Assembly (NCBI RefSeq): GCF_009429125.1
Contig: NZ_CP045529.1
Coordinates: 1,984,001-2,048,000 of the forward strand
Source of the DNA: Luteimicrobium xylanilyticum
GTDB taxonomy: Bacteria > Actinomycetota > Actinomycetes > Actinomycetales > Cellulomonadaceae
DNA length: 64,000 nt
Direction of reading: 5' to 3'
Under the pieces are notes generated by a model. The model made no database searches and was not told the origin of the DNA. It saw nothing but the letters and a program-made list of their open reading frames with translations. How positions within the stretch are numbered: position 1 is the first letter of the stretch; each line of letters starts with the position of its first letter. This document shows positions 7,688 through 18,288 of the stretch, in pieces. A program made the translations under genes and the position numbers.

Positions 7688-8311
7688 ATGGCGCGCTACT
7701 TCGACGTCCACCCCGTCAACCCGCAGCCACGCTCGATCGAGCAGGTCGCGCAGCTCGTGCGTGAGGACGACCTCATCGTCTACCCGACCGACTCGTGCTA
7801 CGCGCTCGGCTGCCGGCTGGGCAGCCGCACCGGCCCCGAACGCATCAGGAAGCTCCGGCACCTCGACGCCCGGCACGACTTCACGCTCGTGTGCGCCGAC
7901 TTCGCCCAGCTCGGCCAGTTCGTCATCGTCGACAACGCCGCGTTCCGGTCGATCCGTGCCGCGACTCCCGGCCCGTACACGTTCATCCTCAAGGCCACGG
8001 GCGAGGTCCCGCGCCGCCTCGCGCACCCGAAGAAGCGCACCGTCGGGGTCCGGATCCCCGACAACCCGGTCGCGCTCGCGATCGTCCGGGCGCTCGGCGA
8101 GCCGATCGTGTCCTCCACGCTCCTGCTGCCCGGGCACGAGGACCCGCTCACGGACGGCTGGCAGATCAAGGAGGAGCTCGACCACGCCGTGGACGCCGTC
8201 GTCGACGGCGGGGACTGCGGCACGGAGCCCACCACCGTCGTCGACCTGACCGGCGGCGCCCCCGAGGTCGTACGCGTCGGCGCCGGCGACCCCGCTCCCT
8301 TCGAGAGCTGA
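7688..8311 (+). CDS. Sua5/YciO/YrdC-family protein (threonylcarbamoyl-AMP synthase-like)
   Basis: 207 residues, the length of YciO rather than full-length Sua5. The YrdC fold is recognisable from IVYPTDSCYALGCRLGS, RIRKLRHLDARHDFTLVCADF, ATPGPYTFILKAT and KKRTVGVRIPDNPVALAIV, which line the positively charged RNA/nucleotide-binding cleft. True TsaC/Sua5 makes the L-threonylcarbamoyl-AMP used for tRNA t6A modification. YciO-branch proteins are related but their physiological activity is less certain. The gene is monocistronic and convergent with dps. Confidence 0.88.
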   Translation: MARYFDVHPVNPQPRSIEQVAQLVREDDLIVYPTDSCYALGCRLGSRTGPERIRKLRHLDARHDFTLVCADFAQLGQFVIVDNAAFRSIRAATPGPYTFILKATGEVPRRLAHPKKRTVGVRIPDNPVALAIVRALGEPIVSSTLLLPGHEDPLTDGWQIKEELDHAVDAVVDGGDCGTEPTTVVDLTGGAPEVVRVGAGDPAPFES

Positions 8312-8343
8312 GCCACCGGCGCCGTTCGGACCGTGGCGGGCCG

Positions 8344-8922
8344 TCAGGGCTTCCCGCGGGCCCCCGACTCGGCCGCGCCCGCAGCCGACTTCTCGGTGCG
8401 CTTGCCCTCCGTGGACAGGTCACCACCGGCGTTCTCCAGGTGCGCACGCACGAACCAGTGGAACAGCTCGAGCGAGTGCAGGTGGCCGATCAGCATGTCG
8501 TTCGTGACGTCGTCGACGTCAGCGGTGTCGTCCGCGGCCTGCCGGTGCGCCGCGATCACGCCCTGGTACACCTCGTCCAGCGCACCCAGGTGCGCGATCG
8601 CCGACGCGCGGCCGAGCGAGTAGTCCTCCCAGGTCCGGCCCGCGACGATCGCGCCGGGCGTGCCCTGCGGCGCCACCCCGAGGGTCGCGATGCGCTCCGC
8701 CGTCTGGTCGACCATCGCCCGGACCTCCTCGACCTGCGGGTCGATCATCTCGTGCACGGAGATGAAGTGCGGGCCGATCACGTTCCAGTGCACGTGCTTG
8801 AGCGTCAGCGCGAGGTCGTTGAGCGAGTTCAGCCGGTCCTGGAGGATCGCCGCGACCTTCTGCCCGTCCTCCAGGGACATACCGGGGACCGTGTAGTGCG
8901 GGGTGGGCTTGCGGGTTGCCAT
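8344..8922 (-). CDS. dps: Dps-family DNA-binding ferritin
   Basis: 192 residues forming a four-helix ferritin-like subunit that stores iron and shields DNA in stationary phase or under peroxide. The inter-subunit ferroxidase signature is visible: LKHVHWNVIGPHFISVHEMIDP, with His, His and Asp, followed by VRAMVDQTAERIATLG supplying Asp/Glu. The C-terminal tail is Lys/Arg/Gly/Ala-rich (GKRTEKSAAGAAESGARGKP), which commonly mediates DNA binding. The ATG at 8922 follows the strong Shine-Dalgarno GAAGGAGGT. It ends 33 bp from the convergent Sua5-like gene. Confidence 0.93.
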   Translation of the reverse strand: MATRKPTPHYTVPGMSLEDGQKVAAILQDRLNSLNDLALTLKHVHWNVIGPHFISVHEMIDPQVEEVRAMVDQTAERIATLGVAPQGTPGAIVAGRTWEDYSLGRASAIAHLGALDEVYQGVIAAHRQAADDTADVDDVTNDMLIGHLHSLELFHWFVRAHLENAGGDLSTEGKRTEKSAAGAAESGARGKP

Positions 8923-9012
8923 CCTCAGACCTCCTTCGAGCGGCGCGACCGTCACGCCGCCGTGTCCACCGTGACCCGGGACCGCGGCCTTCGCACCTCG
9001 GCCCGGCCGTGC

Positions 9013-10500
9013 TCACACCGCGGAGCGGCGGGCTTCAGCGAGCGTGAGCGGAGGCTCCAGGACGGTGAGCTCCTCGCGCGTCCAGAACGCGCCCGTCCGA
9101 CGGCGCTCCTCACGGCTCGTGTACCGGTACCGGTACAGCACGGCCCGGACGGCGACGGGCCGCTCGCCGTGGAAGGGATCACGGCGCAGAAGGGCGAGCG
9201 TCGGCCGGTCGGCCTCGAGCAGCCGCAGGAGGAAGACGTCGAACCACGAGCCGCTCCACGGGTCCCGGTACCCGCGCAGCGCGAGGAACCACATGAGCCA
9301 GTCGAGCCGCAGGTGGTAGGGCGCGACCTGGGGCGGGCGCCTGCGCACGTCGCCCGGCTTGCCCCGGAACTCGTACGCGGCCCAGCGGGGCTCGCGCACC
9401 TCTCCGAGCTCGCGCGTGCCCTCGACGACGACCTCGAACCGGTCCTTCGTGACGGACCCGAACGCGCCGTAGGCGTTGACGAGCCGGTAGCGGTCGAAGC
9501 TCGCGTTCATGAGCTGGTGGCGCGAGAAGAGGTTCAGCAGGGGCCGCCGGCTCTTGACCAGCAGGAGCACCGCCGCCAGGCCGACCACCACCGCGAAGGC
9601 GACCGGGACGACGTCGGGCGGCCGGGATCCCACGGCCACGGCGTCGTCGTCGGGCACCCAGGGGAGCACCCGAGCCCACACGCCGTCGCTCACGACCCCG
9701 AGCGCGAGGACGATCGCCGCCCAGTTGAGCCACGAGAAGTTCCCCGTGAGCACCAGCCAGAGCTGGGTGAGCACCATGACGCCCGCGCCGACCGACGCGA
9801 CGGGCTGCGGCGCCGCGAGCAGCACGGGGGCGCCGAGCTGTGCCACGTGGTTGCCGACCACCTCCAGCCGGTGCCACCACGACGGCAGGTGATGCGCCCA
9901 CCAGGACAACGGACCCGGCAGGGGCTGCGTCTCCTGGTGGTAGTACATCGCCGTCAGGTCGCGCCAGGCGCGGTCGCCGCGGAGCTTGATCAGCCCCGCG
10001 CCGAACTCGAGCCGGAACAGCAGCCAGCGCGACAGACCGAGGATGACGACGGGCACCGCGACCCGGGTCGAGCCCAGGAACGCGAGCAGGAACAGGGCCT
10101 CGCACAGCAGCGACTCCCAGCCGAACGAGTAGAACGTCTGCCCGACGTTCACGATCGACAGGTACAGCACCCACAGCAGCAGGAACACGACGGTTACGAC
10201 CCACCACGGCCCCGCCTGGGCCAGCCCGACGACGACGCTCCCCGCGAGCGCCACCCCGACCCATGCGTAGCCGCGGAAGAGGCGGTCGGTGTACCGCCAC
10301 CGGAAGACGGAGGGCGCGCGCCGCCACGAGGTCCGGGCGACGAACCGGGGGACGGGCTCGAGGCCGTGCTCGCCGAGCAGCGCGGGGAACTGTGCCAGGG
10401 CGGACGCGAGCGCGACGATCGCGAGCGCCGCGAAGCCCCTCAGCAGGACTTCGCGCGCGACGTCGTACTCGTCGGTGCCGAACCAGGCGGCCCAGTCCAT
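9013..10500 (-). CDS. Lipase maturation factor-like membrane protein
   Basis: 495 residues. The N-terminal two thirds are polytopic (about six to eight helices, e.g. VVTVVFLLLWVLYLSIVNVG, LLCEALFLLAFLG). The rest is a soluble domain with YEFRGKPGDVRRRPPQVAPYHLRLDWLMWFLAL. This matches the LMF1/LMF2 family, which in vertebrates promotes folding of secreted lipases in the ER. Bacterial homologues are common in actinobacteria and of unproven function. The start is the ATG at 10500, with TAGCGT 6 nt upstream (rc at 10507-10512) and no Shine-Dalgarno. Confidence 0.88.
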   Translation of the reverse strand: MDWAAWFGTDEYDVAREVLLRGFAALAIVALASALAQFPALLGEHGLEPVPRFVARTSWRRAPSVFRWRYTDRLFRGYAWVGVALAGSVVVGLAQAGPWWVVTVVFLLLWVLYLSIVNVGQTFYSFGWESLLCEALFLLAFLGSTRVAVPVVILGLSRWLLFRLEFGAGLIKLRGDRAWRDLTAMYYHQETQPLPGPLSWWAHHLPSWWHRLEVVGNHVAQLGAPVLLAAPQPVASVGAGVMVLTQLWLVLTGNFSWLNWAAIVLALGVVSDGVWARVLPWVPDDDAVAVGSRPPDVVPVAFAVVVGLAAVLLLVKSRRPLLNLFSRHQLMNASFDRYRLVNAYGAFGSVTKDRFEVVVEGTRELGEVREPRWAAYEFRGKPGDVRRRPPQVAPYHLRLDWLMWFLALRGYRDPWSGSWFDVFLLRLLEADRPTLALLRRDPFHGERPVAVRAVLYRYRYTSREERRRTGAFWTREELTVLEPPLTLAEARRSAV

Positions 10501-10506
10501 GAGCCC

Positions 10507-10512
10507 ACGCTA
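10507..10512 (-). promoter_or_regulatory. -10 element, leaderless promoter of the LMF-like gene
   Basis: TAGCGT (minus strand) is 6 nt before the ATG at 10500. It sits between the glgP stop and the LMF start, so the LMF-like gene has its own promoter. Confidence 0.45.
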
Positions 10513-10546
10513 GGGCGGACCGGAGCGTCCCGCTGGGCAGGGGCCC

Positions 10547-13012
10547 TCAGCTGGCGCGCGGCTCCGCGGGGACGGGGTTCGCGTGCCAGACGCGGTCCAG
10601 GTAGTCGCGGATCGACCGGTCGGAGCTGAAGAAGCCGGACCGGGCGACGTTGAGGATCGCGGACCGGGACCAGGCGTCCGGGTCGGCGTAGGCGGTCTCG
10701 ACGCGTTCCTGGGCGTCGAGGTAGGCGCGGTAGTCGGCGAGGACGAGGAAGCGGTCCTTCCAGAGCAGGTCGGACACGATCGGTTCGAAGACGGTGCGGT
10801 CGCCCCCCGAGAACGCGCCCGACGCAATGAGGTCGATGGCACCGCGCAGGTCGGCGTCGGCCTCGTAGTAGGAGCCGGGGTCGTAGCCGGCGTCCTGCAC
10901 GGCTTGCGCCTCGGGCTCGGTGAGGCCGAACAGGAAGAAGTTGTCGTCGCCCACGAGGTCGCGGATCTCGACGTTCGCGCCGTCGAGGGTGCCGACGGTG
11001 AGCGCGCCGTTGAGGGCGAGCTTCATGTTGCCCGTGCCTGACGCCTCCTTGCCGGCGAGCGAGATCTGCTCGGACAGGTCGGCGGCGGGGATGAGCTTCT
11101 CGGCCAGGGTCACGTTGTAGTTGGCGGGGAACGCGACGCGCAGCCGGCCTTGGAGCTCGGGGGCGGCGTCGACGGCGGTGCCGACCGCGTTGACGAGCGC
11201 GATGATCTCCTTCGCCATCTTGTAGCCGGGCGCGGCCTTGGCTCCGAAGACGACGACGCGCGGGGTGATGTCCTCGGCGCGCAGCTCGCCGCGCAGGACT
11301 CGGTCGTAGAGCGTGACGACGTGCAGGACCTTGAGCATCTGGCGCTTGTACTCGTGCAGCCGCTTGATCATGACGTCGAACATGGCGTCCGGGCTGACGA
11401 CGATGCCGTCCCGCGACTCGAGCAGGCCGCTGAGCCGCTGCTTGTTCGCGGCCTTGACCGCGCGGAAGCGTTCGCGGAACGCCGGGTCGTCGGCGAACGG
11501 CTCGAGGCCGCGGAGCTGGTCGAGGTCGCGGACCCAGCCGTCGCCGATCGCGTCGTCGACGAGGGCCGAAAGCCCGGGGTTGGCGAGGCGCAGGAACCGG
11601 CGCGGCGTGACGCCGTTGGTGACGTTCGTGAACCGGTCGGGCCACAGCTGCGAGAAGTCGTGCAGGACGACGTCGCGCAGGAGCTGGCTGTGCAGCTCGG
11701 CGACGCCGTTGACGCGGCTCGAGCCGACAGTCGCCAGGTAGGCCATGCGCACGGCGCGCTCGGGGCTCTCCTGGATGATCGACATCCGGCGCAGCTGGAG
11801 CTCGTTCGCGCCCTCGGCGCGGAGCCCGTCGAGGAACTCCTCGTTGATCCGGTAGATGATCTCGAGGTGCCGGGGCAGCAGCCGGCCGAGCAGCTCGACG
11901 GACCACACCTCGAGCGCCTCGGGCAGGAGGGTGTGGCACGTGTAGTTGAAGGTGCGGCGTGTGATGTCCCACGCGCGCTCCCAGGCGACGCCGTGGTCGT
12001 CGACGAGGATCCGCATGAGCTCGGGGATGCCGATCACGGGGTGGGTGTCGTTGAGCTGGAACGCGACGCGGTCGGGGATGGCGTCCCAGTCCTGGTCGCG
12101 GACCATCCGGTCGAGCAGGTCGCGCAGCGACGCGGCCACGAAGAAGTACTGCTGCTGCAGGCGCAGCTCCTTGCCCTGCGGCGTCGAGTCCTCGGGGTAG
12201 AGCACCTTGGAGATGTTCTCGGCGTACGTCTGGCCCCGGACGGCCGCCTCGTAGTCGCCGGCGTTGAACGTCTGGAGGTTGAACGCCTTGGTGGCGCGGG
12301 CGCTCCACAGCCGCAGCGTGTTGACGTTGCGGGTCCCGTAGCCGGGGACGAGGTAGTTGTAGGGCACGGCCTCGACGGTCCAGCCCGGGACCCAGGTGCG
12401 TCGATCGTCGGTCCCGGCATCGGCCTCGGGTGCCTCGACGTGGCCTCCGAAGCCCACCGTCACGGCCATCTCGGGGTGCGGCAGCTCCCAGGGTGACCCG
12501 AGCGCGAGCCAGTCGTCGGCCTGCTCGACCTGGCGCCCGTCGACGAACGTCTGCCGGAAGATCCCGTACTCGTAGCGGATGCCGTAGCCCACGGCCGGGA
12601 TGTCGAGGGTGGCGAGGGAGTCGATGAAGCACGCGGCGAGGCGGCCGAGGCCACCGTTGCCGAGGCCGGGCTCGACCTCCTGCTCGACGACGTCCTCGAA
12701 GGACACGCCGAGCGACGTGAGCGCCTCGCGGGCCACGTCGGTCAGGCCCGTGGCGAGGAGGGCGTTCTCGAGCTGTCGCCCGAGCAGGTACTCGGCCGAC
12801 AGGTAGGCCACGACCTTGGAACGACGGGGGAGCTGGGTCGCGAGGGTGTCGAACCACCCGTCGACGAGGTGACGGCGGACGGTACGTCCGAGCGCCGTGT
12901 AGAGGTCGGTCGGCGAGGCGTTCCGCAGGCTCACGCCCTGCTCGTGGAGCAGCTGGTCGCGGAACTCGGCGGCGAAGGACTCGGCGGACGGGAGCGCTGA
13001 GGTGCTGGTCAC
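10547..13012 (-). CDS. glgP: Glycogen/starch/alpha-glucan phosphorylase
   Basis: 821 residues, full family length (GT35). It removes glucose-1-phosphate from alpha-1,4-glucans. The PLP-lysine motif is at EASGTGNMKLALNGALTVGT (~residue 665), and VPGYGTRNVNTLRLWSARA and QLNDTHPVIGIPELMR are diagnostic. Start is GTG (13012); TACGGT 6 nt upstream suggests leaderless expression. The divergent neighbour makes UDP-glucose from glucose-1-phosphate, so the pair handles glucose-1-phosphate flux. Their start codons are 60 bp apart with back-to-back promoters. Confidence 0.95.
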   Translation of the reverse strand: MTSTSALPSAESFAAEFRDQLLHEQGVSLRNASPTDLYTALGRTVRRHLVDGWFDTLATQLPRRSKVVAYLSAEYLLGRQLENALLATGLTDVAREALTSLGVSFEDVVEQEVEPGLGNGGLGRLAACFIDSLATLDIPAVGYGIRYEYGIFRQTFVDGRQVEQADDWLALGSPWELPHPEMAVTVGFGGHVEAPEADAGTDDRRTWVPGWTVEAVPYNYLVPGYGTRNVNTLRLWSARATKAFNLQTFNAGDYEAAVRGQTYAENISKVLYPEDSTPQGKELRLQQQYFFVAASLRDLLDRMVRDQDWDAIPDRVAFQLNDTHPVIGIPELMRILVDDHGVAWERAWDITRRTFNYTCHTLLPEALEVWSVELLGRLLPRHLEIIYRINEEFLDGLRAEGANELQLRRMSIIQESPERAVRMAYLATVGSSRVNGVAELHSQLLRDVVLHDFSQLWPDRFTNVTNGVTPRRFLRLANPGLSALVDDAIGDGWVRDLDQLRGLEPFADDPAFRERFRAVKAANKQRLSGLLESRDGIVVSPDAMFDVMIKRLHEYKRQMLKVLHVVTLYDRVLRGELRAEDITPRVVVFGAKAAPGYKMAKEIIALVNAVGTAVDAAPELQGRLRVAFPANYNVTLAEKLIPAADLSEQISLAGKEASGTGNMKLALNGALTVGTLDGANVEIRDLVGDDNFFLFGLTEPEAQAVQDAGYDPGSYYEADADLRGAIDLIASGAFSGGDRTVFEPIVSDLLWKDRFLVLADYRAYLDAQERVETAYADPDAWSRSAILNVARSGFFSSDRSIRDYLDRVWHANPVPAEPRAS

Positions 13013-13018
13013 CGTCCT

Positions 13019-13024
13019 ACCGTA
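13019..13024 (-). promoter_or_regulatory. -10 element of the glgP promoter
   Basis: TACGGT on the minus strand lies 6 nt before the GTG at 13012. The divergent UGPase -10 is only 35 bp away. Confidence 0.5.
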
Positions 13025-13059
13025 GCGAGACCCACCGCGACCAGGCGAGGGTCCGCCCC

Positions 13060-13065
13060 TACGAT
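13060..13065 (+). promoter_or_regulatory. -10 element of the UGPase promoter
   Basis: TACGAT lies 7 nt before the ATG at 13073, with no Shine-Dalgarno: a leaderless start facing away from glgP. Confidence 0.5.
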
Positions 13066-13072
13066 CGGACCC

Positions 13073-14542
13073 ATGGACGGACCTTCAGGCCTCGACCTCG
13101 CCCGGGACAAGATGCGCGACGCGGGGGTGCCCGACGTCGCGATCAAGGTCTTCGAGCACGGCTACCACCTGCTCGAGGAGGGCGCGACGGGCATCCTCCC
13201 CGAGTCCGACGTCGAGCCGCTCACCGACGTCGCGGACGCGCACGACTTCGACGCGGAGCCCGACGACGCCGCCCGCGAGGCGCTGGGACGCACGGCGCTG
13301 ATCAAGCTCAACGGCGGCCTAGGCACGTCGATGGGCATGGACCGGGCCAAGTCCCTCCTCCCGGTGCGGGGCGAGCTGACGTTCCTCGACGTCATCGCCC
13401 GGCAGGTCCTCGCGGCCCGCGAGGAGCACGGCGTCCGCCTCCCGCTCGTCCTCATGAACAGCTTCCGGACCCGCGACGACAGCCTCGCCGCACTCGAGCG
13501 CTACCCGGACCTCGCCGTCGACGGCGTGCCGCAGGACTTCCTGCAGAACCGCGAGCCGAAGCTGCTCGCCGACGACCTCACCCCCGTCGAGTGGCCCCAG
13601 GACCCGAGCCTCGAGTGGTGCCCGCCGGGGCACGGCGACCTGTACACCGCCCTGCAGAGCTCGGGCGTCCTCGACGCGCTCCGCCAGGCCGGCTTCCGGT
13701 ACGCCGCGGTGTCCAACGCGGACAACCTGGGCTCGGCACCGTCGGCGGCGATGGCGGGCTGGTTCGCCTCGACGGGCGCCGGCTTCGGCGCCGAGGTGGC
13801 GCGCCGGACGCCGGCCGACCGCAAGGGCGGTCATCTCGTCGTCCGGGCGTCGGACCATCGGATCGTGCTGCGCGAGACGTCCCAGGTGGCCGACGACGAC
13901 AAGGACGCCGCGTCGGACATCGAGCGCCACGCGTTCTTCAACACCAACAACCTGTGGCTCGACCTCGACCGCCTCGCCGCCCTGCTCGAGGAGAAGGGTG
14001 GCGTGCTGCCGCTCCCGCTCATCCGCAACGAGAAGACGGTGGACCCCTCCGACGGGTCCTCGCCGCGCGTGATCCAGATCGAGACCGCGATGGGCGCGGC
14101 CATCGAGCTGTTCGACGACGCCGCGGTGATCGAGGTCGGGCGCGAGCGCTTCCTGCCCGTCAAGACGACCGACGACCTGCTGAGGCTGCGCTCGGACGTC
14201 TACGCGCTCGGCGACGACGGCACGCTGCGCGCGACCGTCCCGGAGCCGGAGATCACGCTCGACCCGGAGCACTACCGCACGGTCGGCGCGTTCGACGCGC
14301 ACTTCCCGCACGGCGTCCCTTCGCTCGTGCTCGCCGAGTCCTTGACCGTCGAGGGCGACTGGACGTTCGGGGACCGGGTCTCGGTCGTCGGTCCGGCCCG
14401 GCTCACGGCCCCCGACGACGGCGCACCCGCGACCGTGCCCGACGACGCCACCGTCGGGGGCGACGGCGTCGTCGAGCCGGAGGCGAAGCGCGACGTCCCG
14501 GTCGACCTGTCGGACCTCGACGGCGGCGTCACCGACGCCTGA
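13073..14542 (+). CDS. UTP-glucose-1-phosphate uridylyltransferase (eukaryotic UGP2-type)
   Basis: 489 residues, the length of the eukaryotic-type UDPGP family, not of bacterial GalU (~300). The nucleotide loop LIKLNGGLGTSMGMDRAKSLLP is at ~75-95. VLMNSFRTRDDS, EWCPPGHGDLYTAL, SNADNLGS and HAFFNTNNLW follow, ending in a left-handed beta-helix-like C-terminal region. It converts glucose-1-P and UTP to UDP-glucose for cell-envelope glycans or trehalose/glycogen. It sits divergently from glgP and nearly abuts the convergent efflux gene (5 bp between stops). Confidence 0.93.
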   Translation: MDGPSGLDLARDKMRDAGVPDVAIKVFEHGYHLLEEGATGILPESDVEPLTDVADAHDFDAEPDDAAREALGRTALIKLNGGLGTSMGMDRAKSLLPVRGELTFLDVIARQVLAAREEHGVRLPLVLMNSFRTRDDSLAALERYPDLAVDGVPQDFLQNREPKLLADDLTPVEWPQDPSLEWCPPGHGDLYTALQSSGVLDALRQAGFRYAAVSNADNLGSAPSAAMAGWFASTGAGFGAEVARRTPADRKGGHLVVRASDHRIVLRETSQVADDDKDAASDIERHAFFNTNNLWLDLDRLAALLEEKGGVLPLPLIRNEKTVDPSDGSSPRVIQIETAMGAAIELFDDAAVIEVGRERFLPVKTTDDLLRLRSDVYALGDDGTLRATVPEPEITLDPEHYRTVGAFDAHFPHGVPSLVLAESLTVEGDWTFGDRVSVVGPARLTAPDDGAPATVPDDATVGGDGVVEPEAKRDVPVDLSDLDGGVTDA

Positions 14543-14547
14543 CGCGC

Positions 14548-16991
<2,444 letters not shown>

Positions 16992-17002
16992 GCGTTAATT
17001 CT

Positions 17003-17032
17003 TGCACCCGGTGCACGTATGCACCGGGTGCA
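17003..17032. promoter_or_regulatory. Tandem TetR operator: two 13-bp palindromes
   Basis: TGCACCCGGTGCA (17003-17015) and TGCACCGGGTGCA (17020-17032) are exact reverse complements separated by cgta. Each is itself a 6+1+6 palindrome, with centres 17 bp apart. The pair lies just upstream of the TetR -10 region, so it could bind two dimers cooperatively. Confidence 0.75.
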
Positions 17033-17091
17033 TTTTTGCGCTCCACGCGGTGGCGTTCGTCACATGCGGCGGGTCGGTGCCTGCGGGCCGA

Positions 17092-18255
17092 TCAGAGGTC
17101 GACGGCGTGCACTCCGGCCACGGCCGCGGCGACGAAGGACGCCGGGTCGCCCTCGAGCCCGCGTCCCATCGTCGACAGGCCGACGGGCGTCGTGCCCAGC
17201 GCGGCGAGGAGCGCGGCGTCGGCGGGCACGTCGACGAGCCGGTGCCCGGCGGGGGCGTCCGCGAGCGCCGCCGCCTGCTCGCGCACGCGCTCGGGCAGGC
17301 CAGCGGGCCAGGCGGAGGCGACGTCGGCGTCGGGCGTGGGCACCGGGACGTCCGCGGGGGCGAGGGCGACGCGCCCGTAGGCGGTCAGCGAGTGGTGGGA
17401 GACGCCGCGGTGCCTGTCGCGGGCGTCGGCGCCCGACACGCGGAGCGAGGCGACAGCCTGGCCGCCGAGGGTGGCCGTGGCGTTCACGGCCTCGCCTGCG
17501 GCGACGCCCGAGAACCCCCACCGGGTGCCCGTGCCGAGGTTCCCGGGTCCCTGCGTGACGACGACGAGGTCCGCGCCCGCCACGTGGCGGGCCGCGAGGA
17601 GCCCGGTGTGCACGGTGACGGCCTCGAGGTCGCCGCCGAAGGCCTGGCCGACGGTGATGCACGCGTCGAGCCAGCCGGCCTCGCGCAGCCCGGCGACGGT
17701 GCGGGAGAAGGCGGCGGGCAGCGCGCCGCCGTCGGTCATGACGTACACGGCGCGGGGCGGACGGCGGCCGGCCCGGGCTGCGGCGTGCCGGGCGCCGGCG
17801 AGGACGGCGGGCAGTGCGGAGTGCAGGTCGGCGACGACGACGGGCAGGCCGGCCAGGTCGTCGGCGTCCCGCAGGGCGTCGTGGTGCTCGGACTCCTGCT
17901 CGTCGACGCCGAGGACGAGGGTCTGCAGCGGCGTGTAGCGGGCCTTGACGAGGTGGCCGGGGCCGGGCGGCGGGTCGGCGGGGAGGTCGTCTGCGGGTGC
18001 GACGACGAGCGCGTACCCGCCCGTCCCGAGGCCGCGGCGCAGAGCGCCGACGTTGAGGAGCACGCGCGAGCCCGGCGCGGGCTCGCCCACCAGGTGCGTG
18101 TACGCGAGCGCCCGGACGTCTGGCTCGGCCCGGTGGTCACGGTCGTCGGCGGCGGCGTCCCGAGGGTCGTCGCCGGTCAGCCGGACCGTCATCTCGAGCG
18201 CGCCGGGCCAGCTCCGCCCGTGCGACACCACCGTCCCCGAGCGCCACGTGATCAC
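17092..18255 (-). CDS. DUF3866 family protein
   Basis: 387 residues, matching an actinobacterial and firmicute family of unknown function. It has a short N-terminal beta domain (MITWRSGTVVSHGRSWPGAL) and a central Rossmann-like region with VYVMTDGGALPAAFS and VTQGPGNLGTGTRWGFSGVAAGEA, ending in GRGLEGDPASFVAAAVAGVHA. No catalytic motif that I can interpret. Starts at GTG 18255, with TAGCGT 6 nt upstream and no Shine-Dalgarno. The promoter is back-to-back with that of pafB, so expression may be coordinated with the Paf/Tat cluster. Confidence 0.85.
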   Translation of the reverse strand: MITWRSGTVVSHGRSWPGALEMTVRLTGDDPRDAAADDRDHRAEPDVRALAYTHLVGEPAPGSRVLLNVGALRRGLGTGGYALVVAPADDLPADPPPGPGHLVKARYTPLQTLVLGVDEQESEHHDALRDADDLAGLPVVVADLHSALPAVLAGARHAAARAGRRPPRAVYVMTDGGALPAAFSRTVAGLREAGWLDACITVGQAFGGDLEAVTVHTGLLAARHVAGADLVVVTQGPGNLGTGTRWGFSGVAAGEAVNATATLGGQAVASLRVSGADARDRHRGVSHHSLTAYGRVALAPADVPVPTPDADVASAWPAGLPERVREQAAALADAPAGHRLVDVPADAALLAALGTTPVGLSTMGRGLEGDPASFVAAAVAGVHAVDL

Positions 18256-18261
18256 ACGGCA

Positions 18262-18281
18262 ACGCTACAGGCCAGTAGCGT
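18262..18281. promoter_or_regulatory. Back-to-back leaderless promoters for DUF3866 and pafB
   Basis: TAGCGT on the minus strand (18262-18267) precedes the DUF3866 GTG by 6 nt. TAGCGT on the plus strand (18276-18281) precedes the pafB ATG by 7 nt. The -10 elements are 8 bp apart, making an interrupted palindrome, so polymerase cannot occupy both at once. Confidence 0.65.
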
Positions 18282-18288
18282 GGTGCCG

